Positions 49,641 through 59,203 of a DNA stretch of 64,000 nt are shown in pieces (positions within the stretch are counted from its first letter, which is position 1; each line of letters begins with the position of its first letter). The position numbers and the translations under genes are program-made. The stretch spans positions 1 to 64,000 of the forward strand of contig JNEM01013874.1 of NCBI GenBank assembly GCA_000697335.1. The letters are read 5' to 3'. A model generated the notes under the pieces. The model saw only the letters and a program-made list of their open reading frames with translations, ran no database searches and was not told the DNA's origin. This DNA comes from Conidiobolus incongruus B7586. Lineage: Eukaryota; Entomophthoromycota; Entomophthoromycetes; Entomophthorales; Conidiobolaceae.

Positions 49641-52097
49641 TTTATCAAAAGCAAACCAATATAAAGTTCAAAAGAAAAATACAATTAAAATTTAATATAA
49701 AAATAAGAACAAATCTCGCACAAGATTATTTATACCAGATTTAATAAGCAATACCCAATTTCCAATATTGATTTCAATATTATAAGGTATTAAACTACCG
49801 AAGAAAGATAAAAAAAAATACCAATAATACTAGTATATTCTTCCAAATATAATGATATAAGAGGATATGACACGGAAAATGTCAACACAAACCAAGATAG
49901 AAAACGTACTGAACTAATAAAAATCAAAAGTACAGTATAATTTCATAGGAAAATGAAATAGGTACTCCAATATCTTTTATACTAAAAATTTTTTAAGTTT
50001 TCATTGGTTCTTACACTTTCTAAAATAGTTTTTACAATCTTAATTTACTCAATTCTGCCCATTCTTCAATCATCACCAAGATTTTTCATAATTTAACCAA
50101 TCAAACACCTTAACTTTAGATTGAGATTTTATTAATGATAAGGTATTGACCAATCATCACCAAATATTTCTATTTGATTGTTTCTAATCCGACGTCATTC
50201 TCCCTTCCGTTATCTTTCTAACATTTAACTTATTAATCTAAAGCATAACAGTATAATAACTAACAAACTGAAGAAAAATTAATAAAGCTCAGAAATATTT
50301 ACATTTCATCCAATATATAATTCTCCCTTATTTGACCAATTTCATTAATTTAAAGCTCCTTAGTGGAAATTTAATCCAGATTTTTTTTACACAATATTGA
50401 TTGATCCTTACAATTGTTGAATCATATTAAGCTTTACCCAATCTCAATTGGATTTAGATTTTATATTGAGTTTAGTTTATTCAAAATATAATTTAGAGAT
50501 ATATTTATATTGGTTAATTTATAAATATTATACTGAATATATTATTTAATTGAACAAAATATTAAGGAAATTTAATTTAATTTCTATTAAACCTTTTAAA
50601 ATCTATCTTGATTTTAAAAGATCAGAATATATATTGTGAATAAACAAAATAATAAAGTATTATTTTATATAAATAATATTAAATTTAGTTAAAATATTAA
50701 TTAAAATTAGTTCGTTATTGTTATTATAATTCAACATATTTAGTTTGATCACTTTCATTATTCACTCATTCAAATTTGTTATAATAGCACATGAATTAAA
50801 TTATTAAAATGATAATTATATTGTATTCAAATTATAATTTTTATTAAATTGAATAATTCAAAAGTAATACAATTGAAATATTTTATTTAAAATATAAAAT
50901 ATATATTATTTAAATAGAATGTTTTTAAAAATTTGTGTTAAACAGAATGTACAGCGAATATTATCATGCTTATTTGCATTTTAATGATATTTTAATAATA
51001 TAAACTCATATATATATCAATAAGTTTAAATCACCTGGTTATCAACTAATTAAATAATGTAATATTGGCACTTTAACAAAGTTAACAAATTAACAATATA
51101 AATACCGAAAATTCTTTAAAAAAAATAAACAAAATATTCAGTTAAATAAATTTTTTTTGATATTTAAATTAATTATTAAATTTATTGGAATAATCTAAAA
51201 AAATTATAAATTTTATTTGAAAATAAAAATAAACTGTTTTTATTTATATTCAATTTCTATTAAAATCAACTCATACACGTGGATAATAAACAATTCAATA
51301 TAATTTGTAAAATGTAATATATATAACATTTAGATATATTAATTTTTTTATATAAATCAAATTTTTATATAAAATTATATTAATTATTATAAATTTTATT
51401 TTAATAATTTTAATTTATTAATAAATTTTAAATTTTCCTAATAAAATTCTCAATCAATAAAAAAATTTTTTTCTTTTGAATGACCTAATAATAATATCAT
51501 AAAACGATATAATTTTATTAAATATATTTAATTGGTCCTATTTATCCAATATATTATTTGGAATATGATATATTTTAAACGAGTTGGTAATTTTAGTGAC
51601 AAGTTTTATGGATTATATAATTGAAATGTGTAAAATAGGATTGAAATATGAAGTATTATGATTTTTTCCACTTAACAGCATAGTATATTATTTGGTAAAA
51701 ATATTGATATATAAAATCTGATAATTTTTTTAATGTTAAATAAATCTATAGTTTGATTTTAAAAAATATTATTACAAAATTATTGTCTTAATAATTATGA
51801 GACAAAATATCAACATTTTAAAATATTCAATCAGTTACAATGCTAATAAAAATGATTGATATTTATTATTAACATTAGGGATTAATTTGGTTTTAATATT
51901 ACAAATATTCCCATTAGCTTTTTTGTATATTTCAAGGTATATTACTTTGTTAACTTGTTGCAACCGCGATATATTTAGAGTGTATAGTTTAAATAACCTA
52001 TATAATGGAGTGATATAAACTTATAATATGAACTAGAATTATCAATATTTATTAATAATAGTTGATGTTAAGCAAAGGAATATTCATAGAAATAAAA
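49641..52097. other. intergenic with polo paralogue B promoter
   Basis: The first 700 bases, GC-richer, hold the CCAAT-type module annotated separately and a TGACCAATTTC near 50333. From about 50480 to 51900 the DNA is AT-saturated without readable frames. Confidence 0.5.
50092..50208 (-). promoter_or_regulatory. putative polo kinase promoter module, copy 2
   Basis: Read on the minus strand: GGAAGGGAG (50208-50200), GATGATTGGTC (50159-50149) and TTGATTGGTTAAA (50104-50092). The last ends 452 bases before the ATG at 49640. Order, orientation and spacing match copy 1 within a few bases. The intervening sequence is not conserved, which suggests the sites themselves are under selection. Confidence 0.6.
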
Positions 52098-53012
52098 TTA
52101 ACCTCGCTTTGGTTTGAAGCTATCGCGGTTTTCTTTGATGTAATGTTTGACACTCTTAGGTTTCTCCCCAGTAATCTTTTCATAGTCGTCGGTAGTTTCC
52201 TCAAACTCATTGTTCTTGGCAATTTCAAAGATATCCAAGATCATTTGAATATGGGTTTTGTCCAAATTCTGATCTCCTAATAAATCTTTCATCTTATCAC
52301 GAGAGATATCATCGTACTCTACTTTTTCATCAATGGCTTCACTAATGCATTCGGCAATTTGGTTACCATCATGAGGCTTGTCACCAGTGAGTTGAACGGT
52401 GTAGTGATGGGTATTAACCTCTTTATGGCCACCGTATTTAACCAAAGCACAAGCTACAAAATATGATACTTCACACATAGAAATGGGTGCAACTTTACCA
52501 TCACCAAGACTCAATTGGAGTTTACCCTCATCCCTAACAGATCTGGAAACAAAGACCAAATTATCAATCAAAAACCCCATCTGGACAATGGCACCCCTGA
52601 ACTTCAACTTCTCGTAAATCTTCTCTAAATTCACAAACTGTCTCAAAGGACTATTTTCATCTGCCTTGTCAGCACGCCATTGCGAAATTAACTTAACACA
52701 GTCGATATCAGCCTCATTCACCTCCTTCAACATCTGCCCAGCCATTGGAAATCCCTTCTCGCGACAGTGAGGAATAACTACTGCTGCATTAGCCTTCTTC
52801 AAACACTCCTTCACATTACTGAAATCGTCTTCCTTGTATTCCACCACTTCTGCACCCAATTCTTCTAACTCATCTCTGGCAGAAGAGTTTAAAATCCCTG
52901 CGCCGACGCATTCCACATGCTCCTTCAACTTTTCGCACTTGAGAAGACTTTTAACGATACCAAAGCCAATGGGTTCATCGGCAGCAAATACGAATACCTT
53001 TAATTTAGACAT
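52098..53012 (-). CDS. NmrA-like NAD(P)-binding protein, paralogue 1
   Basis: Atypical short-chain dehydrogenase of the NmrA/HSCARG type; relatives sense NAD(P) and redox state or act as reductases. The start at 53012 (MSKLKVFVFAADEPIGFG) is chosen over an in-frame ATG 15 codons upstream because it puts the first Rossmann strand at the N-terminus as in the neighbouring paralogue. Length 304 residues. The nucleotide-binding loop is ADEPIGFG, a variant of GxxGxxG. Next come the family-typical AEVVEYKEDDFSNVKECLK segment and KLISQW before the substrate region. No catalytic Tyr-x3-Lys is evident, as is usual in NmrA. Substrate unknown. Confidence 0.82.
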   Translation of the reverse strand: MSKLKVFVFAADEPIGFGIVKSLLKCEKLKEHVECVGAGILNSSARDELEELGAEVVEYKEDDFSNVKECLKKANAAVVIPHCREKGFPMAGQMLKEVNEADIDCVKLISQWRADKADENSPLRQFVNLEKIYEKLKFRGAIVQMGFLIDNLVFVSRSVRDEGKLQLSLGDGKVAPISMCEVSYFVACALVKYGGHKEVNTHHYTVQLTGDKPHDGNQIAECISEAIDEKVEYDDISRDKMKDLLGDQNLDKTHIQMILDIFEIAKNNEFEETTDDYEKITGEKPKSVKHYIKENRDSFKPKRG

Positions 53013-54787
53013 TGCCAATAATATCAGTACGATTACACGATTTATTCTTGTATTCACTCATAGTCCATTGGATTTATATATTTCTAAAAGTGTCAATAAT
53101 ATAACTAACTTAAGATTTGTTTTGATAAAAAAATCAATGATTTAAAGCTTATTGAATACGATGATAAATAGTTATTTTCTAAAGTTTAAAATGTATGAAT
53201 CAATTTTGATTTTTAATAATTATAAAGTAATTGATTGGATATAGTTTAATAAGTATTAATCATATTTTAATGATATAATCATTTTTAACTTTAAATATAT
53301 ACTGATTAAAATATTTAATTGATTATTTTAAATAATAATATTATAGTGATTTTATTTATCCAAATAATTAGTACAATTCGTTTAATTTATTAAAATTAAA
53401 TATAGTTGATATTGATAAATATCTCATTATCAAATATTTTTAATTACAATCTATTGGTAAAAACTGGTTTGAAAATATTAACTCCTATCAATCAATTCCA
53501 ATTTCATACTCTTCAGTCACCTCTCCCTTGCTCTTTAAATAGCTATATTGATTGTACTGATAGACACTCTGATATTATCAATGAAAACTCCCTATCAGTC
53601 TATTGCAAATATGTTTCAAAGTAATTTTAATATTCTCCCCTACATACCTATTAATTACTAAAATATTTACACTTTTGATTTGTTATGGTGGTTGCTTTCT
53701 CTCGACCTGGGAGCAATTCGACCCTCATCCCTATACGCGGTCACAATGCGAATGACGGTATTTGAGCAGCAATCAAATATATCTGAGATTAATTCGAGCA
53801 TTTCAACTTGGAGATAGTTTTTTTAAGATGATACTTCGTATTTCTATGGATTCAGATTTGGGAGATTTTTTGTGTTGATTAGTACATGACATTATACATA
53901 ACTATAAAAGTTTGATATTAATCAATACTAGTGAAATAATACTATATATAATTATTAAAAAGAATCAAATTGATAAAAAAGTTTAATGGATTAAAATATG
54001 CATCTATTTTATATCATATATTATCAAATTAATCACTAAACATCTGTGTATAATAAATAAAAATATTGATTCAATACTTGATCATTTATCAGCATTGAGT
54101 GTAATTATCTGAAGTTATTGAATTTATTCAATTAAGAATAATCAACATAAACAATATAATAATATTTTAGTTAATAATTGACTAATATCAAAATACCACA
54201 AATTATTAAATATTATATATATTGATAAAAAGCCATTTTAATTTAATACTAATAAAAAAATTAATAAATTATATAATAATATTCATTAATATTAAATAAT
54301 TAAATTTGAATATTTATTAATTTATAAAAAAAATAAGATCAAAATATTATATTAACAGATTTTTTTATATTTATATTGGGTTAATCAACTAATTGATATA
54401 TATATATGTTTGTAACATTTGTTAAGCCTAAGAAATCTTATAAATATAAAATTCATCACAATTTTACATACTATAGCGAATAATTTAATTACTAAATTTG
54501 ATAATTTGTTCCAACTAGATAATTTAATAAATATGGAATCAAATGAATTAAATAGTACAAGGACTAAAAACAATAAGAGTATTTTATTCAAAAATAAAGT
54601 AATATTTTTTTTCTGTATACTTTGATGTAAAAACTTAATATTGATTATTTTATGTATGTAATTTAATTATTATACTTATTAATTGGATCTGAAGTATATA
54701 TAATTCAAAACTATATTCAATTGATATAATTTCATAGAGTACTTTTGATAAACCTATTTATTTATTTATTATTTTAAATTATGTCAT
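53013..54787. other. intergenic between NmrA paralogues, with GC island
   Basis: Mostly AT-rich. An isolated GC-richer patch at about 53685-53775 (TGGTGGTTGCTTTCTCTCG, then GGGAGCAATTCGACCCTC) stands out; see findings. Two 68-codon frames on opposite strands near 54385-54625 are low complexity and rejected. Confidence 0.5.
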
Positions 54788-55744
54788 TTATTTAAAATAT
54801 GAAGAAATTAAATCAAAAATATTAGAATTTGAAGATTGCTTAGGTTTAAAATCACGATGATTTTCCTTGATAAAATGTTTAACTCCTTTAGGTTTTTCGC
54901 CAGTTATCCGTTCATATTCATCAGTGGTAGGCTCAAATTCGTTTTCCTTTGCAAGTTCAAAAATATCCAAAATCATATTAGTGTGAATTTCTGATAAATT
55001 TTCTTGTTTTAACAATTTTTTCATTTTATCTCGCGAAATATTAATATATTCGACCTTTTCATCAATTGCTTCGCTGATACATTTTGCTATTTCGTTGCCA
55101 TCATGAGGTTTGTCACCAGTGAGACGAATGGTTCGATATTTGGAATCAGCATCAGCATCTTTATGATGTTTTGATAAAGCACAAGCGGCAGCATAAGAAA
55201 CTTCACACTTAGAAATAGGTGCCACCTTGCCATGACCAATACTCAATTCAAGCTTACCTTCATCCCTCACAGACTTAGAAACATGGATCAAATTATCAAT
55301 TAAAAACCCACATTGAACAATAGCTCCCTCAAATTGCAATTTCTCAAACATTGTTTCCAAGGTCCAAAACCCTCTCAAAGGACTATGTAAAGGAGATTTG
55401 TCAGAATGCCATTGCGATATGAGTTGGACACATCTGACATTTGCTTGCTTGACCTCTTTCATCATCTCCATTGCAATAAGGAATCCACTGTCACGAGAAT
55501 GAGCAATAATGACTGCGGCATCCACTTTGCTCAAAGAATCCCTGACATTACTCAGATCACCTTGCTTATATTGTACAACTTCAGCACCCATCTTCTCCAA
55601 CTCTTCGCGCTTAGACTCATCCAAGATACCAGCCCCAACATATTCCACATTATCTTTGAGTTTATCCGATTTCAAGAGACTATGGACAACTCCATAGCCC
55701 AAAGTTTCATCAGCTGCAAAAGTGAATACTCGTAGCTTAGTCAT
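54788..55744 (-). CDS. NmrA-like NAD(P)-binding protein, paralogue 2
   Basis: Same family and orientation as the gene ending at 53012, 1.8 kb away; a tandem duplicate. It has 318 residues starting MTKLRVFTFAADETLGYG, the same variant dinucleotide loop, then VEYVGAGILDESKREELEKM and CVQLISQWHSDKSPLHSPLR. Similarity runs through the C-terminal segment TGEKPKGVKHFIKEN. The two diverge at the very end, where this copy carries an extra Ser/Asn-rich tail (SSNSNIFDLISSYFK). Upstream DNA is simple AT-rich promoter sequence. Function is not known beyond the fold. Confidence 0.82.
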   Translation of the reverse strand: MTKLRVFTFAADETLGYGVVHSLLKSDKLKDNVEYVGAGILDESKREELEKMGAEVVQYKQGDLSNVRDSLSKVDAAVIIAHSRDSGFLIAMEMMKEVKQANVRCVQLISQWHSDKSPLHSPLRGFWTLETMFEKLQFEGAIVQCGFLIDNLIHVSKSVRDEGKLELSIGHGKVAPISKCEVSYAAACALSKHHKDADADSKYRTIRLTGDKPHDGNEIAKCISEAIDEKVEYINISRDKMKKLLKQENLSEIHTNMILDIFELAKENEFEPTTDEYERITGEKPKGVKHFIKENHRDFKPKQSSNSNIFDLISSYFK

Positions 55745-56736
55745 TATAAAAGTTAACTAATTGTATATTGGTTAAAGAGATGGCAAGTGAGGTTTTATAC
55801 TGAAAAAAAAAATCTAATAATATTACAACTAGTAATCATAAACTATAAATAATACTAATTAAAAGCATAATAAACCTTATAAATAAATAAACAATAAATA
55901 GGTCAATTATTTAAAGTTTATTAAAGTAATTGAATATTATTTAAGTTTTTTTTATCTAAAGTATTTTTATATTTTCTTTTTAAAGATAAATTATGAATAT
56001 AAGTTTAATTTTTCTTTAATATTATATATATATGGTTCTAATTAAAAATAATATATTATTAACAATATATACTTTAAATAAAAATTAATTATATATTATA
56101 ATAATTATGAATAAAATATAAGCCAACAAGAAGTTATAATGGGTTATGATGTCTTGCTTTACAATGGTCTAGAATAGAGCTTGAAAGATGAATCTAAGGT
56201 ATAGAGGTATGAAGACAAAACCCTATCGTCTAAATGATTTAATCATCAAAAATCAATTAAGTTTGAAAAGTACTATAGTTTATAAACGATAAGTATCATT
56301 AAAGAGATATTTGATAAATTTATAGTCAATTAATTTAGATATATATACATATATATCAAAGAATAAATAATGTTCATATAAGTATAACATATATATTTGA
56401 TAAAATTATTTAATTGATCAAAAATATTATTATTCTTATATTTTTTTTCTTGGGATAAAATAATAACTTGAAAATTATAATAATTATATTATAATAAAAT
56501 TAAAAATGATAATTAAGTTAATTTAAAATATTATAAAATTTTCATTTATTTATTTAAAATTATTTCAATAATAATAATTTATAATATTTTTGATCAAAAT
56601 TAATACTAATTGATAACTAACTTATCACAAATTAACAATTAGTTTATTAATTAAATAAACAATTACTATAAAATAATACTATTTGAGAAATAATCCTAAT
56701 GAATTTCTAAACTTGTGCTTGACTTAAATAACAAGG
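55745..56736. other. AT-rich intergenic DNA
   Basis: Extremely AT-rich. A GC-richer patch at about 56130-56240 has no uninterrupted frame. Nothing recognised. Confidence 0.5.
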
Positions 56737-56949
56737 ATGATAATCTTTATCAAAATACTCGATGGCCAATCCAAACAGCTCAAAATGACTGAGGATATGA
56801 CTGAGAATAAATCACTGCCACTGGTTAAAGAGTTGACTGGGTTAGATATCTCTCATCAGAGTTTAGTATTCGGTGCTTAAACTTTGAATTTTAATATAAC
56901 TTTAAAAATTTTAGGAATTTTTGATCTCTCAAAAATTAATTTACAATAA
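56737..56949 (+). pseudogene. ubiquitin-like relic or very short UBL gene
   Basis: A 47-codon frame (56737-56880) starts MIIFIKILDGQSKQLKM and continues to GLDISHQSLVFG. This matches the first two thirds of a ubiquitin fold in length and pattern (ubiquitin MQIFVKTLTGKTITLEV and GIPPDQQRLIFAG). A 42-base intron, GTGCTT at 56873 to TAG at 56914, would extend it by IFDLSKINLQ, like the ubiquitin LSDYNIQ segment, before a TAA. The final strand and an in-frame Gly-Gly end are missing, although GGTGGT occurs a few bases downstream in another frame. It is either a decayed host gene or an incomplete model. The sequence is nearer in style to FUBI or NEDD8-like divergents than to ubiquitin itself. Confidence 0.5.
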
Positions 56950-57379
56950 AAATTTTTCAGGTGGTAATAAAAAATAATTATTAAATATAAATTTACAATT
57001 TGTTTATAAAGTTATATATTAATTTATATTCAATATAATTATTATTATTTTTTATTTATAAATTTTAAATATTAATATTATTATTTATTATATTTTATTA
57101 TTTTTGAATAATTATTTAATTCAATTTTTTTAATATTGTATTACATTAAAAAAAATTTTTTTATATTTATTAAAAATTAATAATCCCATAAAAAATAAAT
57201 TAATAAAATAATTTTTATTTATTCAATCTTAATAATATATATATTCATATATTTTAATTATAGAATTTTATTTTTTTTTCAAATATAGAAAATTAAATTA
57301 ATATAAATTATTATTATTATTATTATTAAAATTTTTGTAATTAAATATAAATTTAAATATAAAATAATATAAAAATAAA
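56950..57379. other. AT-saturated leader of BUD20
   Basis: Nearly all A/T, with (ATT)n at about 57307-57326. Contains the BUD20 promoter. Nothing else seen. Confidence 0.55.
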
Positions 57380-57772
57380 ATGGGTAGATTAGCTAGAAGT
57401 CGTAAACATAGAGGAATTCGTGATATTAAACGTAAATATCGTTTGAGACGTAGAACTAAGGACTTAGACCAAATTCACGAAGATTTAGAACCTGAAAACG
57501 CCTCTAAATTGGAAAATCAGGAAGTGGACCCCGATTTGCCAGGGTTAGCTCAACACTATTGTATTCAATGTAGTAAATATTTTATCGATGAAACTTCCTT
57601 GAGTGAGCACAGAAGGGGTAAATACCATAAGAAGAGGTTGAGATTGTTGAGGGAAGCCCCTTATACTCAGAAAGAGGCGGAAATGGCAGCTGGGTTGGGT
57701 ACGGATAATGGTAAGAGGTTAAATGCTAAGAAGAAGGAACAGCAACAGACTACAGATATGCAAACGGATTAA
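57380..57772 (+). CDS. BUD20: 60S export factor Bud20 (C2H2 zinc finger)
   Basis: Shuttling factor of the ZNF593/Bud20 family that joins late pre-60S particles and aids their nuclear export. Single exon, 130 residues. The N-terminus is a strongly basic MGRLARSRKHRGIRDIKRKY, the family's nuclear-targeting and ribosome-binding extension. A C2H2-type finger with long linker has Cys61, Cys64, His77 and His83 in HYCIQCSKYF and LSEHRRGKYHKKRLRLL. The C-terminus is Lys/Gln-rich. Length and order match the family throughout. Confidence 0.93.
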   Translation: MGRLARSRKHRGIRDIKRKYRLRRRTKDLDQIHEDLEPENASKLENQEVDPDLPGLAQHYCIQCSKYFIDETSLSEHRRGKYHKKRLRLLREAPYTQKEAEMAAGLGTDNGKRLNAKKKEQQQTTDMQTD

Positions 57773-58201
57773 ATTTTCCTTATCAACGCTTTTATTTCTG
57801 TTTAATTACCATTACTCTATATTCTATTGGTCAATATCGAGTTTTTAATCTTTTTTTTTTCATCCGATAATATCTTACCAATTTCATATCAAATTCGCTA
57901 ACCTATAATAATATATAATATATCTATATCTCAAAGAATATTTGAATATACTTGGACGATATATATATATACATGATTATATCAATAAACATCAAAAAAA
58001 AATTTCTATAGATTTATAAAATTTATTAAAAACTTAATTGAATTAAATATTAATTGAAAATTATATATTTTGATGATATATTAATTAGATAAAAATAAAA
58101 ATTCAATGATTACAAATTTTTTAATATAAAATTATTTAATAATATATTTATAAATAAATAAAAATCTATGATAATGCTCATTTTATAAAATAATAATTGA
58201 A
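57773..58201. other. intergenic, convergent 3' ends
   Basis: AT-rich DNA between convergent frames. Nothing recognised. Confidence 0.6.
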
Positions 58202-58633
58202 CTATAGTTTAAGCTCTGATTCACAAAATGTAGGGTATTTTAATAATTTTACAAGTTGTGGCAATAAGGGAACAGCCCAAAACACATTGGTAAAGAGATT
58301 TGGAACACTCCACAAAGGGTCCCAAATACTCAGTTTCTGAGATGGTCTTAGGGCCCAGAAGATATCTAGATTCTGTTGAATTGGCCAGACTAGTGTATTG
58401 GATGGTGAGGTTGTAGTAGGAGATGGTGGATACGGTGTAGGTGCAGGTTGACCAATCAGAGTGGGTGGAGCTCCTAGATTTGTGGTTGGCTTAGGATTCA
58501 CAATTGTGAAAGTGATTGGAGGAATGCCTACACCTTTACCAGGTGTTGTATGAGCCATATTCAAATAGTGCCAAGTGTCAAAATCCAATAACACTTTAAA
58601 GTTCAGCCATATTAATCCATAGCTTACAATCAT
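58202..58633 (-). CDS. Pro-rich hypothetical protein
   Basis: A 143-codon frame with clearly higher GC than its surroundings, therefore probably coding. Residues 25-75 are Pro/Thr-rich (PPTLIGQPAPTPYPPSPTTT). The C-terminal half is Trp- and Leu-rich (DIFWALRPSQKLSIWDPLW, then VFWAVPLLPQLVKLL). The second Met (MAHTTPGKG, residue 26) may be the true start, with the first 25 codons being leader. A (TAA)n microsatellite lies immediately upstream of the first ATG. No family recognised. It could be a terminal exon of a larger gene or a lineage-specific protein. Confidence 0.45.
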   Translation of the reverse strand: MIVSYGLIWLNFKVLLDFDTWHYLNMAHTTPGKGVGIPPITFTIVNPKPTTNLGAPPTLIGQPAPTPYPPSPTTTSPSNTLVWPIQQNLDIFWALRPSQKLSIWDPLWSVPNLFTNVFWAVPLLPQLVKLLKYPTFCESELKL

Positions 58634-58638
58634 AATTC

Positions 58639-58639
<1 letters not shown>

Positions 58640-58680
<41 letters not shown>

Positions 58681-58682
58681 TA
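58640..58682. repeat. (TAA)n microsatellite
   Basis: About 14 uninterrupted TAA units, directly 5' of the Pro-rich frame. Confidence 0.9.
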
Positions 58683-58963
58683 GAAGAAATCATTCAACTA
58701 TATTTTATTTAGAATAACCTCACAAGAAATCTAGTTCTATTTCAAAGGTTCCATTTATATTTAATAAATGGTGAATTTAAACTTGATCTGAAGTGTAATA
58801 AAATTCAACTGAATACCAACACTTCAACTGATAAAAATATATATTGGTATGTAATTAGTTTCAAATCCTTTAATTGATTATTCATTATATAATTTATTTT
58901 ATATTATAATATTTATTCAAATTCTTAAATAATAATTAGTAAATCATTTATTATTGATCTTCA

Positions 58964-58999
<36 letters not shown>

Positions 59000-59203
59000 C
59001 AATCATATATTAATTATTATATTTTTATAATAAATTTTCATTTGATTTTAAATCATTAAAATGATAATAGTTTATAATATATATATATGTTAATTTAATC
59101 ATTCTAAAAACATATTCTATATTATGATTATAATAATAATGTAATAGACAAAGATTATTTATTTAACAAAAAAAATGATTAGAATGAATTAATTATATTT
59201 TAA
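58683..59203. other. intergenic with (ATT)n microsatellite
   Basis: AT-rich. A second trinucleotide run, (ATT)n, spans about 58964-58999 and is the complement of the upstream (TAA)n run. A (TA)n run lies near 59080. No gene. Confidence 0.6.

Noticed and set aside
53406-53624. 72-codon frame between the NmrA genes
   Set aside because: No recognisable motif or splice context; slight GC rise only at its end.
58640-58999. Regularly repeated units resembling a small array
   Set aside because: Simple trinucleotide microsatellites without spacers; not a CRISPR array, which is not expected in a fungus.
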